Below, one piece after another: positions 49,801 through 62,667 of a stretch of 64,000 bases of DNA (positions are counted from its first letter, which is position 1; every line of letters begins with the position of its first letter). The notes beneath the pieces were generated by a model. It was not told where the DNA came from. It worked only from the letters and a program-made list of their open reading frames with translations, and searched no databases. The stretch lies in the NCBI GenBank assembly GCA_905250125.1, contig CAJNOL010000540.1, forward strand, positions 1 through 64,000. The letters run 5' to 3'. Both the position numbers and the translations under genes were made by a program. The DNA comes from Rotaria sordida. Taxonomy: Eukaryota > Rotifera > Eurotatoria > Philodinida > Philodinidae.

Positions 49801-52800
49801 ATGAGTACCCTCATCATCAACGAAATCAGCCTAGTGCTGCTACTCTTAATGGTCATCACGACGCGTGCACAAGGTATAGTCTTTCTTGTACTTAGACATA
49901 GTCTGCTTTTAAGTGTCGTCAATGAACGGTCACCGTATGTGTGTTGATGGTGTCGGTGTGAGAGTTCAACTAATTAGTATTCATTGATTATTGTTGTATT
50001 CAAAAAAAAAAAAGAAGAAAGACGAGAGTCAAAGGGGCACCAATACAATATGTCAACAAATATACAGAATACAAAGACTGATAGAAATTGGAGAAATAAA
50101 AAATGATTGATGGAATTGTAGGATTTATTTTTCAATTTTTTCAAACATATATGTGACAATAAAATCAAATGAACCGCTCTATAATACTTTAATCAAATTT
50201 ATAAACACGTTTGATATCTTATAGAATAAATGTTTGACGATGAAATTTTTTATCAAAATAAACTTTTTGTTTTATTAAAAAAGTAAAAACATTTAAATGG
50301 TTTCCTTAGGTCAACCATGTACACTTCAATTTTTGCCTGCACTTCAAATTATAACTATGCTCGAAAATACTGAACCCGGAAATCTTGTTGCACGTCTTCA
50401 AATAACTGGTACATTATCAGAAATTTCAACTCGACTTGTTTATAATAGTTCAGATGTAAAAACAAATGGAACTGATTATTTTATTTTAAATTTTACTGAT
50501 CTTTATTTACGTTCTCGTAAGTTTATATTTAATTAATAAAACAAAAAGAATTAAAAAAGAAAGATTTTTTTTTTAGCTCTTGATTATGAATGGTGGACAT
50601 CAAATAATTATCCAAATCCATTTCGTTTTATTGTTGAATGTACAGTTTTAGCTGATAAATCAATTCATGATATTGATTTTCAACTTGATCTTATTGATAT
50701 TAATGATAATCCACCAATATTCTCACAAACAATTTATTATATAAATCTAAATGAAACAATACCAATTAATACTATTATATCAACAAATATTTCTTCATAT
50801 GATCCCGATTCAGGTGTATCCGGAACATTTACTTATTATTTACATAATAATTTATCTTCCTATAATGTAAATTAATCCTTTGAAAAAGATAATTTATACA
50901 TTTTTTATTTATTTATAGTCTTATTTTCAATTGATAAGTTCAACAAATGCAAGTCTTATTTTAGTTCAAGCACTTGATTATAATTCTATGATATCAAATT
51001 TTAACTTAACAATTATTGCACAAGTAAATATAATTTCATTAGAAAGATTCTTTTTTTTTTAATTTTTTTATTAAATTTCATTTTTCTTAGGATCATGGAA
51101 ATCCATCACTATCATCTCAAGCAATTATTTCCATACGTTTAATTGATATTGATAATTTAGATCCAAAATTTAACGTATCAACATCATATAATCTTAATAT
51201 TTCAATTGATACAGGAATTGTATGTTTTATTACTTCTTTTTGTTTTGTAAACCTCATATATATATATTCGAAAAAAATAGTGAGTCGAAGTTTTACGGAT
51301 CTTCCTTCCCCTCGATTACAGATCTAAGCAATCACAAATATAAATCAATCATTTTAATACTGCTGTCATTCGTAGTTACGTAGGCAAAAATAAGAGATTT
51401 GGATAGCGAACAACATTGGTTGAAATTTTTGAGATCAACGAGGAAACCAAGCAAAAGAAAGAGTGTAGAATTAAAGTATTAAAATGTGGACTAGTAATAG
51501 TGAGGTAATAGGTTTTTTTTTCTTATCATAGTTAGTTCCTAGAGAGTGTGTACTAACAAACTTTTATATATGGTTTTTTTTAAATTAGGGATATGAAGTC
51601 GTACCAACTGAAGGTAGAATATATGCTTACGATCAAGATATTGGAATAAATACAACAATTATTTATTCATTATTAACATCAAGTAAAAGAAAAACAATGA
51701 GATAAATCAATATAATAGTTTGAATTTGTTTTTTTTTCTTCTATAGATAATTATTTATCAATTGATAGATATACAGGTGTTATAATTCTTCAATCAAAAT
51801 TTTATTCTACAACACAATTTGATCTATTAATTAAAGTAAAAAGATTGATTTTATTTTTCGTTTTATGAAATAAAAAATTTTTCATCATTTACAAAAAATA
51901 GGCTGAACAAGAAAATAATCCTAATCGATCAGGAACAATTATATTACATGTTAATATCTATGAATTAAATCTATATGCACCAAAATTTCTTTCATTACCT
52001 TATACAATATTTGGATATACAACGAATACTCTTGATCAAATACCAACATTTAATGGAGCTGTTGATGATATGGATACAGTAATGAAAAATTAAAATTAAA
52101 ATCAAAATCGAACGTTTTTCTTTTTGTTTTTTTCTTTTTTAAGAATCCAAGATTGACTTTTGGTTATTCATGTAATTCATCATTAATCAATTTAGATATT
52201 ATGAAAACTAGGTAATATAACTTTTTCAAAAAAAAAAAAAACGATTAATATTTATTTTTTTTGTTAAATAGTCTTCGTCAATTTCGAATTCAACCAAATA
52301 ATTTTCTAAATCTTCCAAAATGTCAACCTTGTTTATGTATTCTTAATGTATCTGATGGACGATATGTAAGTTAGACTTATAATTTTAATTTTAATAAAAT
52401 CAATTAAATTTTATAGTCGAATCAAGCAAATCTTAATATTTATCTTTATACACCAATATCATTTTTAATGAATTCATATCTATTCTCAGCTGATTATCCA
52501 CTTAATGATCCATCAACAATTATTGGTACTATATCGGTATGAAAATTTTCTTTTGAAAAAGAAATAAAAAAAGGAAATAATAGAAAACTAATTTATTGTT
52601 ATTTCATTTATTTTGTAGGTTATTAAAGATAATCGTTGTCAAGTGCAATATTTTATAGTTGATCAATATAATTCTTTATTTTCCATTTCATCAACAGGTA
52701 ATTTAACATGGTTAAATTCATCAAATCCACCAGCACAAGAAGCTTATCAACTTCAAATTCTTGTTCAACAAACATGTTTATCATTAATAATGAATATTTC

Positions 52801-53749
52801 AACAGATGTTATTATTACAATTCGTAATTTTCCATCATATACAATAACATCAACAATACATACATCTCGAATAGATAATAGTACAACATATGCTATTATA
52901 GCAAGTGTTAGTGCATTTATTCTTATTATAATTGCAATATTATTTATTATTATTTATTATAATATTCAACGTGCTAAACATCGTGTTCCACCATTTTTTA
53001 AAACTCGTCAAAATTCATCAGCACAAGGTTTATCATTTTTTAAATCAAAAAGTCCAATTAATGAATCTTCACCATATACATTAGGTGTACGTGATGATGA
53101 TTCATCAAATAGTAGTGATCATACAACATCATCACCACTTAATAATTGTCTTTTATCTGGACATTATAAAGTTAGTGAACCACCAATAAATACAACAATT
53201 GAAGAATTATTATCAACATATGATAATCGTTCAACAAGTAGTTCATCAAGTTCATCTGGTACATGTGATCAAGTTATATCAGCAAATATAGGTTCATTCC
53301 GTACAACTATTCGTGAAACAAATGATCATCAACAATTAGATACAATAAATGAAGATATACAATGGGTTAATAATCATCATCATCAGCAACAACCACAAAA
53401 AAGGCGTTCATCAAATGGTTTAAGACATCAGATTATACGTGAAGATTCAATGGATATTATATCAGAATCTCATGAGGTAGACAATAAATTTGAAAAAAAT
53501 ACTAATGCTTATTGTGCTTGCTTTAACTCTAATAATTCTATTAATCATGTGTGTTCTCATTGTTATTCATTATTATCGAGCACGTCAACTCACTTATTAT
53601 TATCTTCCTCTTCCTCCTCCTCCTCAGGTTCGACAACCACTATTGATGCTTGTCGACAACAAACAACAACAACAACAGTTGAAGTAGGACCCAACAGCTT
53701 TAGTTATTATAATGCTCAATTCAGTCCTATTGCTGCTACTCGCTGCTAA
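49801..53749 (+). CDS. Divergent single-pass cadherin
   Basis: About 12 exons give roughly 860 residues. Exon 1 (49801-49873) encodes a signal peptide, MSTLIINEISLVLLLLMVIT then TRAQ. The extracellular part has several degenerate cadherin repeats: FQLDLIDINDNPPIFSQTIY closes the first, YDPDSGVSGTFTYYLHNN and ILVQALDYNSMISNFNLTI lie in the second, then LIDIDNLDPKFNVS, YAYDQDIGINTTIIYSLL and VNIYELNLYAPKFL. The calcium motifs (DxNDNPP, AxDxD) are clear only in the first repeats. N-glycosylation sites are many. The transmembrane span is SVSAFILIIIAILFIIIYYN. The cytoplasmic tail is Ser/Gln/His-rich, with no beta-catenin-binding region I can recognise, which suits a protocadherin-type adhesion protein. 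The last exon (52619-53749) ends FSPIAATRC; an alternative end is listed separately. Confidence 0.85.
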
Positions 53750-53912
53750 ATTTAGTTTTATTTGTCTTTGTGTGTTCGTTTTTTGAATAACTAATACATA
53801 TATATATATATATCTATATTAATAGTTTCTTTCTTAATATTTGCTTGCATCTGATATGAATTGCATGGGAAAAATTAGAATTTTCTTTATATTGATATAT
53901 TTATATTTTCAG

Positions 53913-54035
53913 TCATCGATCAGCGGTGCTGGTATCGACATTGGAACATCAGCATCAACATTATTACAGCAACAATCCACTACGACAAACGTACACAGTC
54001 GAAATTTAAACGAGTATTTGACAGTGTTTGTATAA
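53913..54035 (+). other. Possible alternative last coding exon of the cadherin
   Basis: After a good acceptor (TTATATTTTCAG, 53901-53912) an open frame reads SSISGAGIDIGTSASTLLQQ then QSTTTNVHSRNLNEYLTVFV and stops at 54035. It is compositionally like the cadherin tail (Ser/Thr/Gln-rich). A GTAGGA donor at 53684, inside the main last exon after TTTTTVE, would join to it in phase 0 and replace the ending VGPNSFSYYNAQFSPIAATR. Confidence 0.45.
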
Positions 54036-54310
54036 AGGAAATAAGAAATTTAAATTCGAAGTCAAAATTGTTTTCTTTTTATTTTCTATGATAATCGAGT
54101 TATGTTCCAGTTTAGTACGTGTGTTTTTTTGTTTTTCTTTCATTTTTTTTTTAAAACTTTTATTCAATTTGTTTTTATATTCTTATGTGGTTAATGATAG
54201 ATTAGTAAATACGTAAAAATAATATGATAAAAAATTGTAGAATGTAAAAAAAAATTTAATTGAGATAAACATGATGAATTTTCTGTATTCAAATAGGTTC
54301 AGTAATATGA

Positions 54311-54440
54311 ATTCTTAGGAACAAAAATCAAGTTGTCACGATTAGATGCCCATAGGACAGAGTGGACATTGTTTTTAGTCCTGATCTTAGATTAGAACAA
54401 GACAAATCGTGACAAGATTTAGGACAGAACTAAGAGTATT
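54311..54440. repeat. Small fold-back, 130 bp
   Basis: ATTCTTAGGAACAAAAATCA then AGTTGTCACGATT (54311-54343) is matched inverted by AAATCGTGACAAGATTTAGG then ACAGAACTAAGAGTATT (54404-54440). Arms of about 33 bp, spacer about 60 bp. Confidence 0.55.
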
Positions 54441-55094
54441 AGTTTAACTTTATAAAATACCAATAACATTTTCATATGACATGTTATTGAAAAATGAACA
54501 CATGATATATGAAAAGATATATGAGAAAAACTTTGTCTGTATACTTTTTCATACGTATCATACTATATATTTTTAAAAGCTACATGGAAAAAAATATATA
54601 AGATTAGGTTTTCAAGGAACAAATTCTTTCCGTATTATTTAATTCATCTACATCATTTAAAAAAGAAGTTCATTTATCTTTATATTGTTTAAATAATAAA
54701 GACTTTTTAATTTAACTATATTTATTGTATAAAGATACAGATAAATTAACATTCCTTAATAGGAGATAGCAAAAAAGATTCGGTCTGTTACAATTTTTTC
54801 GATGAATCTCTTCTTTTAAACACATTTTTTCATTGAAAACACTAATATTCTTGGAATATACAGTATCAAAAAATGTTGATACCATAATCTTACTGTTTTA
54901 GAGAACAAGCAACAAACTTTTAAATGCTTGAACAGTTGGTTAGAATTAAATAGAAAATTAAGTTTATTTTAACATCTATCTAATAACTTATTTCTGTTAC
55001 TGTTAAGTTTACGATAGTTGAAGAGAAAAATTCGCTAGCGTCACTTCGAACAAACAATGACTAGCACACAGTCAAATATCTTATGCTTTGTTGC

Positions 55095-55578
55095 AGCTGA
55101 TGATCTATAGTTTTCAGCTATCGTACGAAGCAGCAGCGAGACGTTGTTTGATACCATATTGTATAAGACGAAATCGTTTCGAAACTAATCATTTGCACAA
55201 AAAATTTTTATAAAATGCATGTTAATGATCTGTTGTTCTAGTTAATTGTTGAAAAAACAATAACAAAAAAAATGTTTTATGAATTAATAAAATGATATGT
55301 TATTGTATGAAACAGATATTCAATTCTATCTGTTCACTATTAGGATACGAGATGGAAACGATCCGAGCAATATTTTGCAATGTACGTCTTAAGTATCTGT
55401 ATATCTAATGTACACGTCAAAATCAAATATTCATTCGAATAATGTGTCGTTGACATACATTATATTTTATGTTTTGTGCGAATTATCGATTTCGAAACGA
55501 TTTTCTCCTATACACTATGGTATAAAAGACATTTTGTAGCCTCCTTGTTCGACGATTGCATATCACAGATCATCAACT
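55095..55578. repeat. Fold-back with about 105-bp arms
   Basis: The left arm 55095-55200 (GCTGATGATCTATAG, GATACCATATTGTATAAG, AAATCGTTTCGAAA, TTTGCACAAAA) is matched inverted by 55473-55578 (TTTTGTGCGAATTATCGA, TTTCGAAACGATTTTCTCCT, ATACACTATGGTATAAAAG, CAGATCATCAAC). The spacer of about 270 bp is AT-rich and non-coding. This is consistent with a MITE. Confidence 0.65.
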
Positions 55579-58545
55579 TTTACCTTTTTTACGATATTCC
55601 TCTTACATTTATTTCAATTGAATTCTGGCACTGATATTACTTCTATCTTGGTGAAAAATAGTTGGAACTACAACTCAAATGACCAAGAATGACTACATCA
55701 ACACCAACTCATTCAAACAGAAACATCAAGAAATATGATGAAAATTGATTGTTGGCCTTTAACTCTGATTTTATCTTATCACCCAAGGTTTTTTTTTCCG
55801 TTCTGTCTACTTCAATAAAAAGATCTTATCAGTTCTAATCATATAATTAAAAGTCAGTAATAGATTAATTCATTGGATGAATTCAAACAAAAGAAATACT
55901 TGGAAGCCATACAAAATCATAATTTTAGACTCGAAAAAAATCAAAGTTTTGGTTGGCTAACAAAAGTATGATTAAAGTTGGCTTTTTATTTGAAAATAAT
56001 CGATCTTTATCAAGTACTGTTTATGTGATGACGTACTTAAATTGGAACTGCCGAATATTTAGTTACCATTGTTAGAGAAAGTCACTATTAACTAATGATT
56101 ATTGATCAGTCGTAAGTAGAACATATCAGATGCGCTTTCAAAAGCATGATTGATCTGAACGTTGGGTAGGGAAAGCATATGAGAATACAAAATAGAGCGA
56201 ACTAGGTGTGCTGTGTGATGGTCTCTGCTTTGAATTACATTTGGTGGAATATTTTATTCAGTAAATTATTAAACTATAACTTCAACAATTCTAATCAAGC
56301 ATTTTGTATTATGAAAATTTATTTATGCTTGTCCATTTTTTTAACAAATTCTATTCCTATAAATTTCATAATTGAAATACTAGAGAGAAATAATGGAATA
56401 TAAAATACAGATATTTTTTGATTAAACATTAATTATTATATCATCAGTTTTATAAGATGAGCAACTATTGATCATTATGAAACTACGTATATCTATCTTT
56501 GTTGAGTTTGACCTACTAAATTAAGATTTTCATATACTAAATATTGCTCTTCATGTGAAATATTTATCATCATAGACGAATCTTTTTCTTTTGAGAAGAT
56601 ATATTTCTAAATGACTCAAGAGCGATTGACTCTACAAAATAATTTCCTGTGTGAAGTAATTCTTTAATTGAAAATTGCTATTCGAGACAAAGTAAATTAT
56701 TATTATTATTAATTATGGAAATTTTTACAAACTCGAACAGACTCTTAGAAATACTGAAGTATCATATGCATAGTAAAAAGTAATTATATTAATCATATAG
56801 TATTCTTTGAACTAGAATTGAATTTTGATTCTTCATTATAGTTTGACATGAAAGAATATTCTTTGAGAACAATCAAAATTCTTTTGTGCAGTTATCCAGT
56901 TATAACTGTTCTTTTTTTTGCTTAAAGAACAAATGAAAAAAAAGCAGTTTGAATGATACATATTGAGACAAAAGAGCAATATTTTCATGTTTATCTTTCG
57001 TTTCCTATACGAAATCTCGTGGAGGAGATGCTAGTTTTCCTATTTTGCACGTCATCTCTTCTTACAGCATACAATAATACAAGATTCAAACCGAATGACA
57101 TATATTTTAGACTTAATATTATAACACAAAATGATTCACAAACGAAATGTGCTTGTTAATGTTCCAGTAATTGCATGGGTCTTATAGCCACGTTTTTTTT
57201 TTGAATGAATCAACGTTGTACGCTTTTTTCCTGCTCGATTGAAACAAGATACCTTGAAAATTATGATCACTAGTGGAAAAACGAGTATATTAACATTCAG
57301 AAATAAAGTGTTACTTGGTATGCATATCGTATTATTAATGTATTCATATATTAAAATACTATGTACAATGAAAAAAGAGTCAAAATTAAGTACCTGAAGT
57401 GTTTCGAACTCTAAGTACAATTTAATGATATTGATTCAATTTTTTTAAACACAAAATGTTTCAAAAATAATAGATCAATTTCCAGTTTCGCAATTATCTC
57501 TCTCATCAATCCAGTTATACCGATAGTTCTCATTGATCCGAAATACTATGCAGTGTAAATACTGATTTGTACTTATCTCTACAACGAAGATAATCATTAC
57601 TTATTGCCGTTCGTTTCTGTACAACAAATAATTATCCACCAAATGATCTATCTATAATTACAGTCGAAGAAAGCAATCAACCAAGTTCGGTACTGACTCC
57701 CGGATCTAGTTGAACTTTAATCTATAACGGTTCTAGTAGTTTGGATCTCAATTCTGGTCGATGTACTTCTGGAAAAATACAATAGTTATCGAGTAACTCA
57801 ATCTGATGTACGAGCTATCGAATTCTCATTATCTTGAAACGTGATAATGGCAACTTTGTTCATTACTCCGAATCGAAATTACTTGCAGTTACTAAGAGAC
57901 TAATACCAATTCGATCCTAGATTTTACTGGATTCATAGTAGCATCTATTTTCTCTTTCATTGGTTAATCAAGCTTCTTTGTGTTTACACATTATTTGTAA
58001 TATGAACTCGACTTTAGTGCAATTCTAAATTGTCAAAACGAATTCATTAACTCTTTTCGAAGTTTCATCTAGAAATATCAATAGCATAGCTTCAGAAGCT
58101 ACTTCTACTTTTCAAATTTTTGAAATTTCTCACTATGATTGTAATGCAATCGGTGTAAATATGGAAATTATAAAAATTTCGGACATCTGAACATATTTCA
58201 GATTATCGAATAATTCATTTAAATGACTATATCAAATCAAGTGTCATCATAGCAATGTGCGCCATCTATTCTTATAATTGACATTTTTAATATCATTTTA
58301 AAGATTACTCTCAATCGTTTATTTTCAGTCAAATAATAAAGAATTTTAAAAATTCTTATTTTTTTTTCTTTTATTTAATATATGAACATTAATTTATTCA
58401 TTCAGTTCTGTTTATTTATTTAACTTGTTCAATACAGTTTTATCAAATAAACAATATGGCGAATAAGCTTACTGTTTAACATTTATTCTTTCGATTGCCA
58501 CTGAACCATTGTAAGCTTTTTTTTTCTTTTTTTCCATTTTTTATC

Positions 58546-61500
58546 ATGGAATACGAATCATATCAAATGTCAAATTCAATGAATGGTTATAGTCATCGAA
58601 CTCATTCACGTAATGGTGGAATGGATGAATACATGATGCAAGAACATATCGATTCAATGAATGCTCAATTGAGTTCAACACGTGCTCAACGTATTCGAGC
58701 AGCTATCTTTCCTGAAACACTTGAAGATGGTACTTCCGATGGTTTATCATTATCAATGCCTTCAACACAATTTGTTAATGGACAACCAACAGCAGTACAA
58801 AAATTATCTGAACCATCTCAATTATTAAAAAATGCTGTTATTGATATAATTAATTATAAAGAAGATGCTGAAATAACTGAAAAAGCTTTACCTGAATTAA
58901 TTCGTTTACTTAATGATGATGATCCAATTGTTGCTGGACAAGCAGCTTTAATTTTACATACATTAGCAAAAAAAGAAGCTAGTCGATTAGCATTATCTAC
59001 ACCACAAATGATTCAAGCATTAATTCAAGCTATATCAAATCCACGTGCTAATGATGAAACACGTCGTGGTATTGCAGGTGTTTTATATTGTTTATCACAA
59101 CAAAAACAAGGTCTTCTTCTTATGTTTAAAGGAGGTGTTATTCCACTACTTGTTCGACTTTTAGAGTAAATTTATTAATTTTTTTCGAATAAAATTTTTC
59201 AATTATTATTCTTTTTCGTAGTTCATCAATTGAATCTGTTGTTAATTATTCATTATCAACATTACATAATTTATTATTACATATAGAACAAGCCAAATTA
59301 GAAATTCTTCGTTGTGGTGGTTGTCAAAAAATGGTTGGATTATTAAACAGTACAAATCCAAAATTTCTAGCTATACTTACTGATTGTCTTCATATGCTAG
59401 CATTTAATAATGAAGAAGTTAAGGTAAGTAAATAAAAAAAAATATATTTTATTCGTTTTTTGTTTTGTTGTATTTAATTTTCTTTCACATTTATTCAGAA
59501 TTCTTTCAACGGTAAGTTTTGCATCATTGATAAAAAAAAAAAAAACAACAAACAGCTTCTTGTTTTTGGTTATGCATTTTGAGACTACTTATTATTTTTT
59601 TTTTCAAAGAATTTTCTAAACCAAAAAAAAAAATGAAACTTTAGAAGAGAAATTAAATATAAGATTTTATTTAGATTATTATTGAATCAAGTAATGGTCC
59701 ACAACAATTATTACGTATATTAGAATTAACTGATTATGAAAAACTTTTATGGACAACAACACGTCTTCTTCGTGTCTTATCTGTTAGTCCATCAATAAAA
59801 TTAGTTATGATATCAAAAAATTCAGTTCATATACTTGAAAAACAATTATATGATCCAAAAAGTTTACGTGTACAACAAAATTGTTTACAAATTCTTCGAA
59901 ATTTATCCGATCAAGCTGTTAAATTAGTTCGTAGAAAAAAACAATTTTTTTTTCATAATTTAAAATTATAATTATACTTTTTGTTTTCATTAGGAAAATC
60001 TTGATTCACTTATTCAATTACTTATTGAATTGTTACAAACAAATGATTTAATAACTGTTTCATGTTCAGTTGGTATTATATCAAATTTAACATGTAATAA
60101 TCAATATAATAAAATGGCTGTTGTACAATCTAATGGTGTAAATGCACTTATAAATACAATAATTCAAGGTCATGATAAAGAAGAAATCTTAGAACCAGCT
60201 ATATGTGCATTAAGACATATCACATCTCGACATTCACATGCAAGTGAAGCTCAAGATGCTGTTCGACATGTAAATGGTCTTTTACCAATTGTTGATTTAC
60301 TTAATCCATCATTATATTCATGGCCAATTATTAAATCAACCATAAGTTTAATAAGAAATTTAGCATTATCACCAAACAATCTGTCAGTTTTACGTGAAAC
60401 AGGTTCAATACAAAAATTAGCACAATTACTTGTTCGAAGTCATCAAGAATTACAAAGACAACAACCAAATATTGAATTAATTGATAATTATATACGTATG
60501 GATGATATACTTGAAGCATGTGTTAGTGCATTACATATTATTGCTAAAGATCAACAAAATCGGATTATTATACGTGATCTTGATTGTATTCCATTATTTG
60601 TTCGAGTAAGAAAATTTTCAATTGTTCTTTTCTTTTCTTTTTTTTTTCTATTGATTAATTTTGTATTAAAAATATAAATAGCTTCTTTATCCACCATCAA
60701 ATGTTGCAATTCAACGTGCAGCTGCAGGAGTTTTATGTGAACTTGTTAATGATCGTTTATGTGCTGATATAATTGAACAACAAAATTGTACACAAAAATT
60801 AACTGAATTACTTAAATCAAATGATGAGGGTGTTGGTTAGTTGTGTGATGTTGTTTTTTTTTTTAAACTAATTTTTAAAACATATTTTTTTCTAGCTACA
60901 TATGCCGCAGCCATTTTATTTCGTTTATCGGATGATAAACCATACGATATGAAAAATCGTTTATCACAAGATGTTACAACAGCATTATATCGGGATGAAC
61001 ATTTAATGACTAATGTAAATTAATATTTATGATGAAAAAAAATGAAATTAACGAGATTAAAACTGAGTCAAAAACGAAAGCACTTTGTGATCTTTAATTT
61101 TTAGCATAGAAACATTGTAGAGAGTACAACATTCTTTATCTAATTACAAAGATAATGGTTAAACTTTAAAAAAAAAACATAGAAAACAAAGTTTTTCTTT
61201 TGGATGAGAAAAAAACTCTATACTAAATGTTGTCAAAAAAACTCTTGTAACTTCAAACCTATCAGATTGCGTTTGGAAAAATATAATCATAGAAACTAGA
61301 AGTGTTTTTTTTTTCACTCTTTTGAATGTTGTACGATAAACTATGTTTTGATTATTGAAGCTCTAGAATTTTTTTATTAGTTTCAAAAAAACAGATCATC
61401 TGACCTGAGCAATAGCTTCCAGATGCTGAACGAATTTTCGTCCTTTTTCTAAAACATATTCCCTATAGAAACTTTATTATCACATTTCAGCTCAGAGTAA

Positions 61501-62377
61501 TGATTTTTTTCTCAATGTTCTATCTTTCCTATGCAAATTAGTGATATATTTTATTAGAGTTCAGACTTTACTCTTTCAACCAGAAAAGAATAAACTTTCT
61601 ATAATATTCCTAAGCGAAGAATTATAGGTTCAGTTGTTGTTGTTGTTGTAGAGATTATGTATCATGTTAAGTAGAGTAATAATGGTAGTCACTATTTTTT
61701 AAGTATGCGGTTCTAAAATTAAACAAAGAATTTTTTTAATGTTCTTCTACGAGTTTCGTAACATGTAAAAACAAAATATAACTAAACATCACTATTTATC
61801 TGAACTTATTCCATTCTAATTTTGAGTATTTATAACTGTACAACATAGTCATCTATAAATAACCAACATTGTGTAAATCGAATGATTATTTTGAAGCTTA
61901 AGAATTATTCAGAGTAACACTCTACATATGTTCATTAATGAATATTTATATACAATAATAAACTAACATAATCTCTTCTGTATATGACAATGACAGATCT
62001 TTAATGGCTTTCATTTTTGAATAATTTATAATATCGTTGGATTCATTCTTTTTTTTTTTTTTTGAAATGACTAATACTTAATGAAAATATATCTTTATTT
62101 ACTCTAGCATTATGGCTTAGCCAATGGTTCAGTTGGTGGTTCTTATTCAAATCCATATCGAGGAACACCACCACCTATTCATGATGTACCAACAATGAAT
62201 TATTATGCATCAGAAGGTGCTGGTGGTAGTGGTCTCGGAAGTTTAATGGATAATCAAGTGTTAGTTGGCGATCGAGATATGATGCAAGCATCACCTCGTT
62301 CTGGAACTCATCGTCAAACTCCACCATCATCTCATAATAATCCACAAATGGCAGCTTGGTTTGATACTGACTTGTAA
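58546..62377 (+). CDS. CTNNB1: Beta-catenin (armadillo)
   Basis: Seven exons (58546-59165, 59222-59423, 59675-59926, 59994-60605, 60682-60835, 60896-61014, 62108-62377) sum to 742 residues in one frame. After a 45-residue head comes [18 protein letters not shown], the alpha-catenin-binding start of human beta-catenin (TRAQRVRAAMFPETLDEG), then armadillo repeats. Landmarks include [69 protein letters not shown] and [20 protein letters not shown]. The C-terminus MAAWFDTDL keeps the conserved WFDTDL ending, a PDZ ligand. Beta-catenin links cadherins to actin through alpha-catenin and is the Wnt co-activator with TCF. The N-terminus has no DSGxxS phosphodegron. The final intron is about 1.1 kb. 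ATG at 58546 is preferred; 17 in-frame codons upstream are hydrophobic and unlike the family. Confidence 0.95.
59499..59511 (+). other. Possible 13-nt cryptic exon in a beta-catenin intron
   Basis: AATTCTTTCAACG is bounded by TTTATTCAG upstream and GTAAGT downstream, both near-consensus. Including it between exons 2 and 3 would shift the frame and stop after a few residues, while skipping it gives the conserved protein. It could be a poison exon or chance. Confidence 0.25.
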
Positions 62378-62667
62378 AAATAAGTTTAGTTGTAGAGTTT
62401 TTCATTGATCTGCATATATATACATATATATACATGTTTATCTCAGAGGATTAGATATCTTCTTTAATCGACACATTTATTATTTGCAAATTGGAATTTT
62501 CTTTTTTTCTTTTTTTTGTACATTATTTGTTTGGTTATTCTCTCTTACTTATCTTTTTTTCTTTTGCATGATTTGAATAGTGATAATAAATGAATTTTTT
62601 GTGCTTCCATTGTATTTGTAGATTTACTTTGGAAGAAAAAAGAAATATAATAAGAATAAGAATAATA

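Larger units (their letters stand above)
54036..58545. other. Large intergenic region between cadherin and beta-catenin
   Basis: About 4.5 kb. Two fold-back elements are listed separately. Around 57630-57780 a coding-like plus-strand stretch reads NNYPPNDLSIITVEESNQPS and, after a stop, TLIYNGSSSLDLNSGRCTSG; it is unrecognised and broken. The last part should contain the beta-catenin promoter. Nothing else is supported. Confidence 0.4.

Noticed and set aside
60331-60519. Minus-strand frame within beta-catenin exon 4
   Set aside because: Shadow of the conserved armadillo coding sequence on the plus strand.
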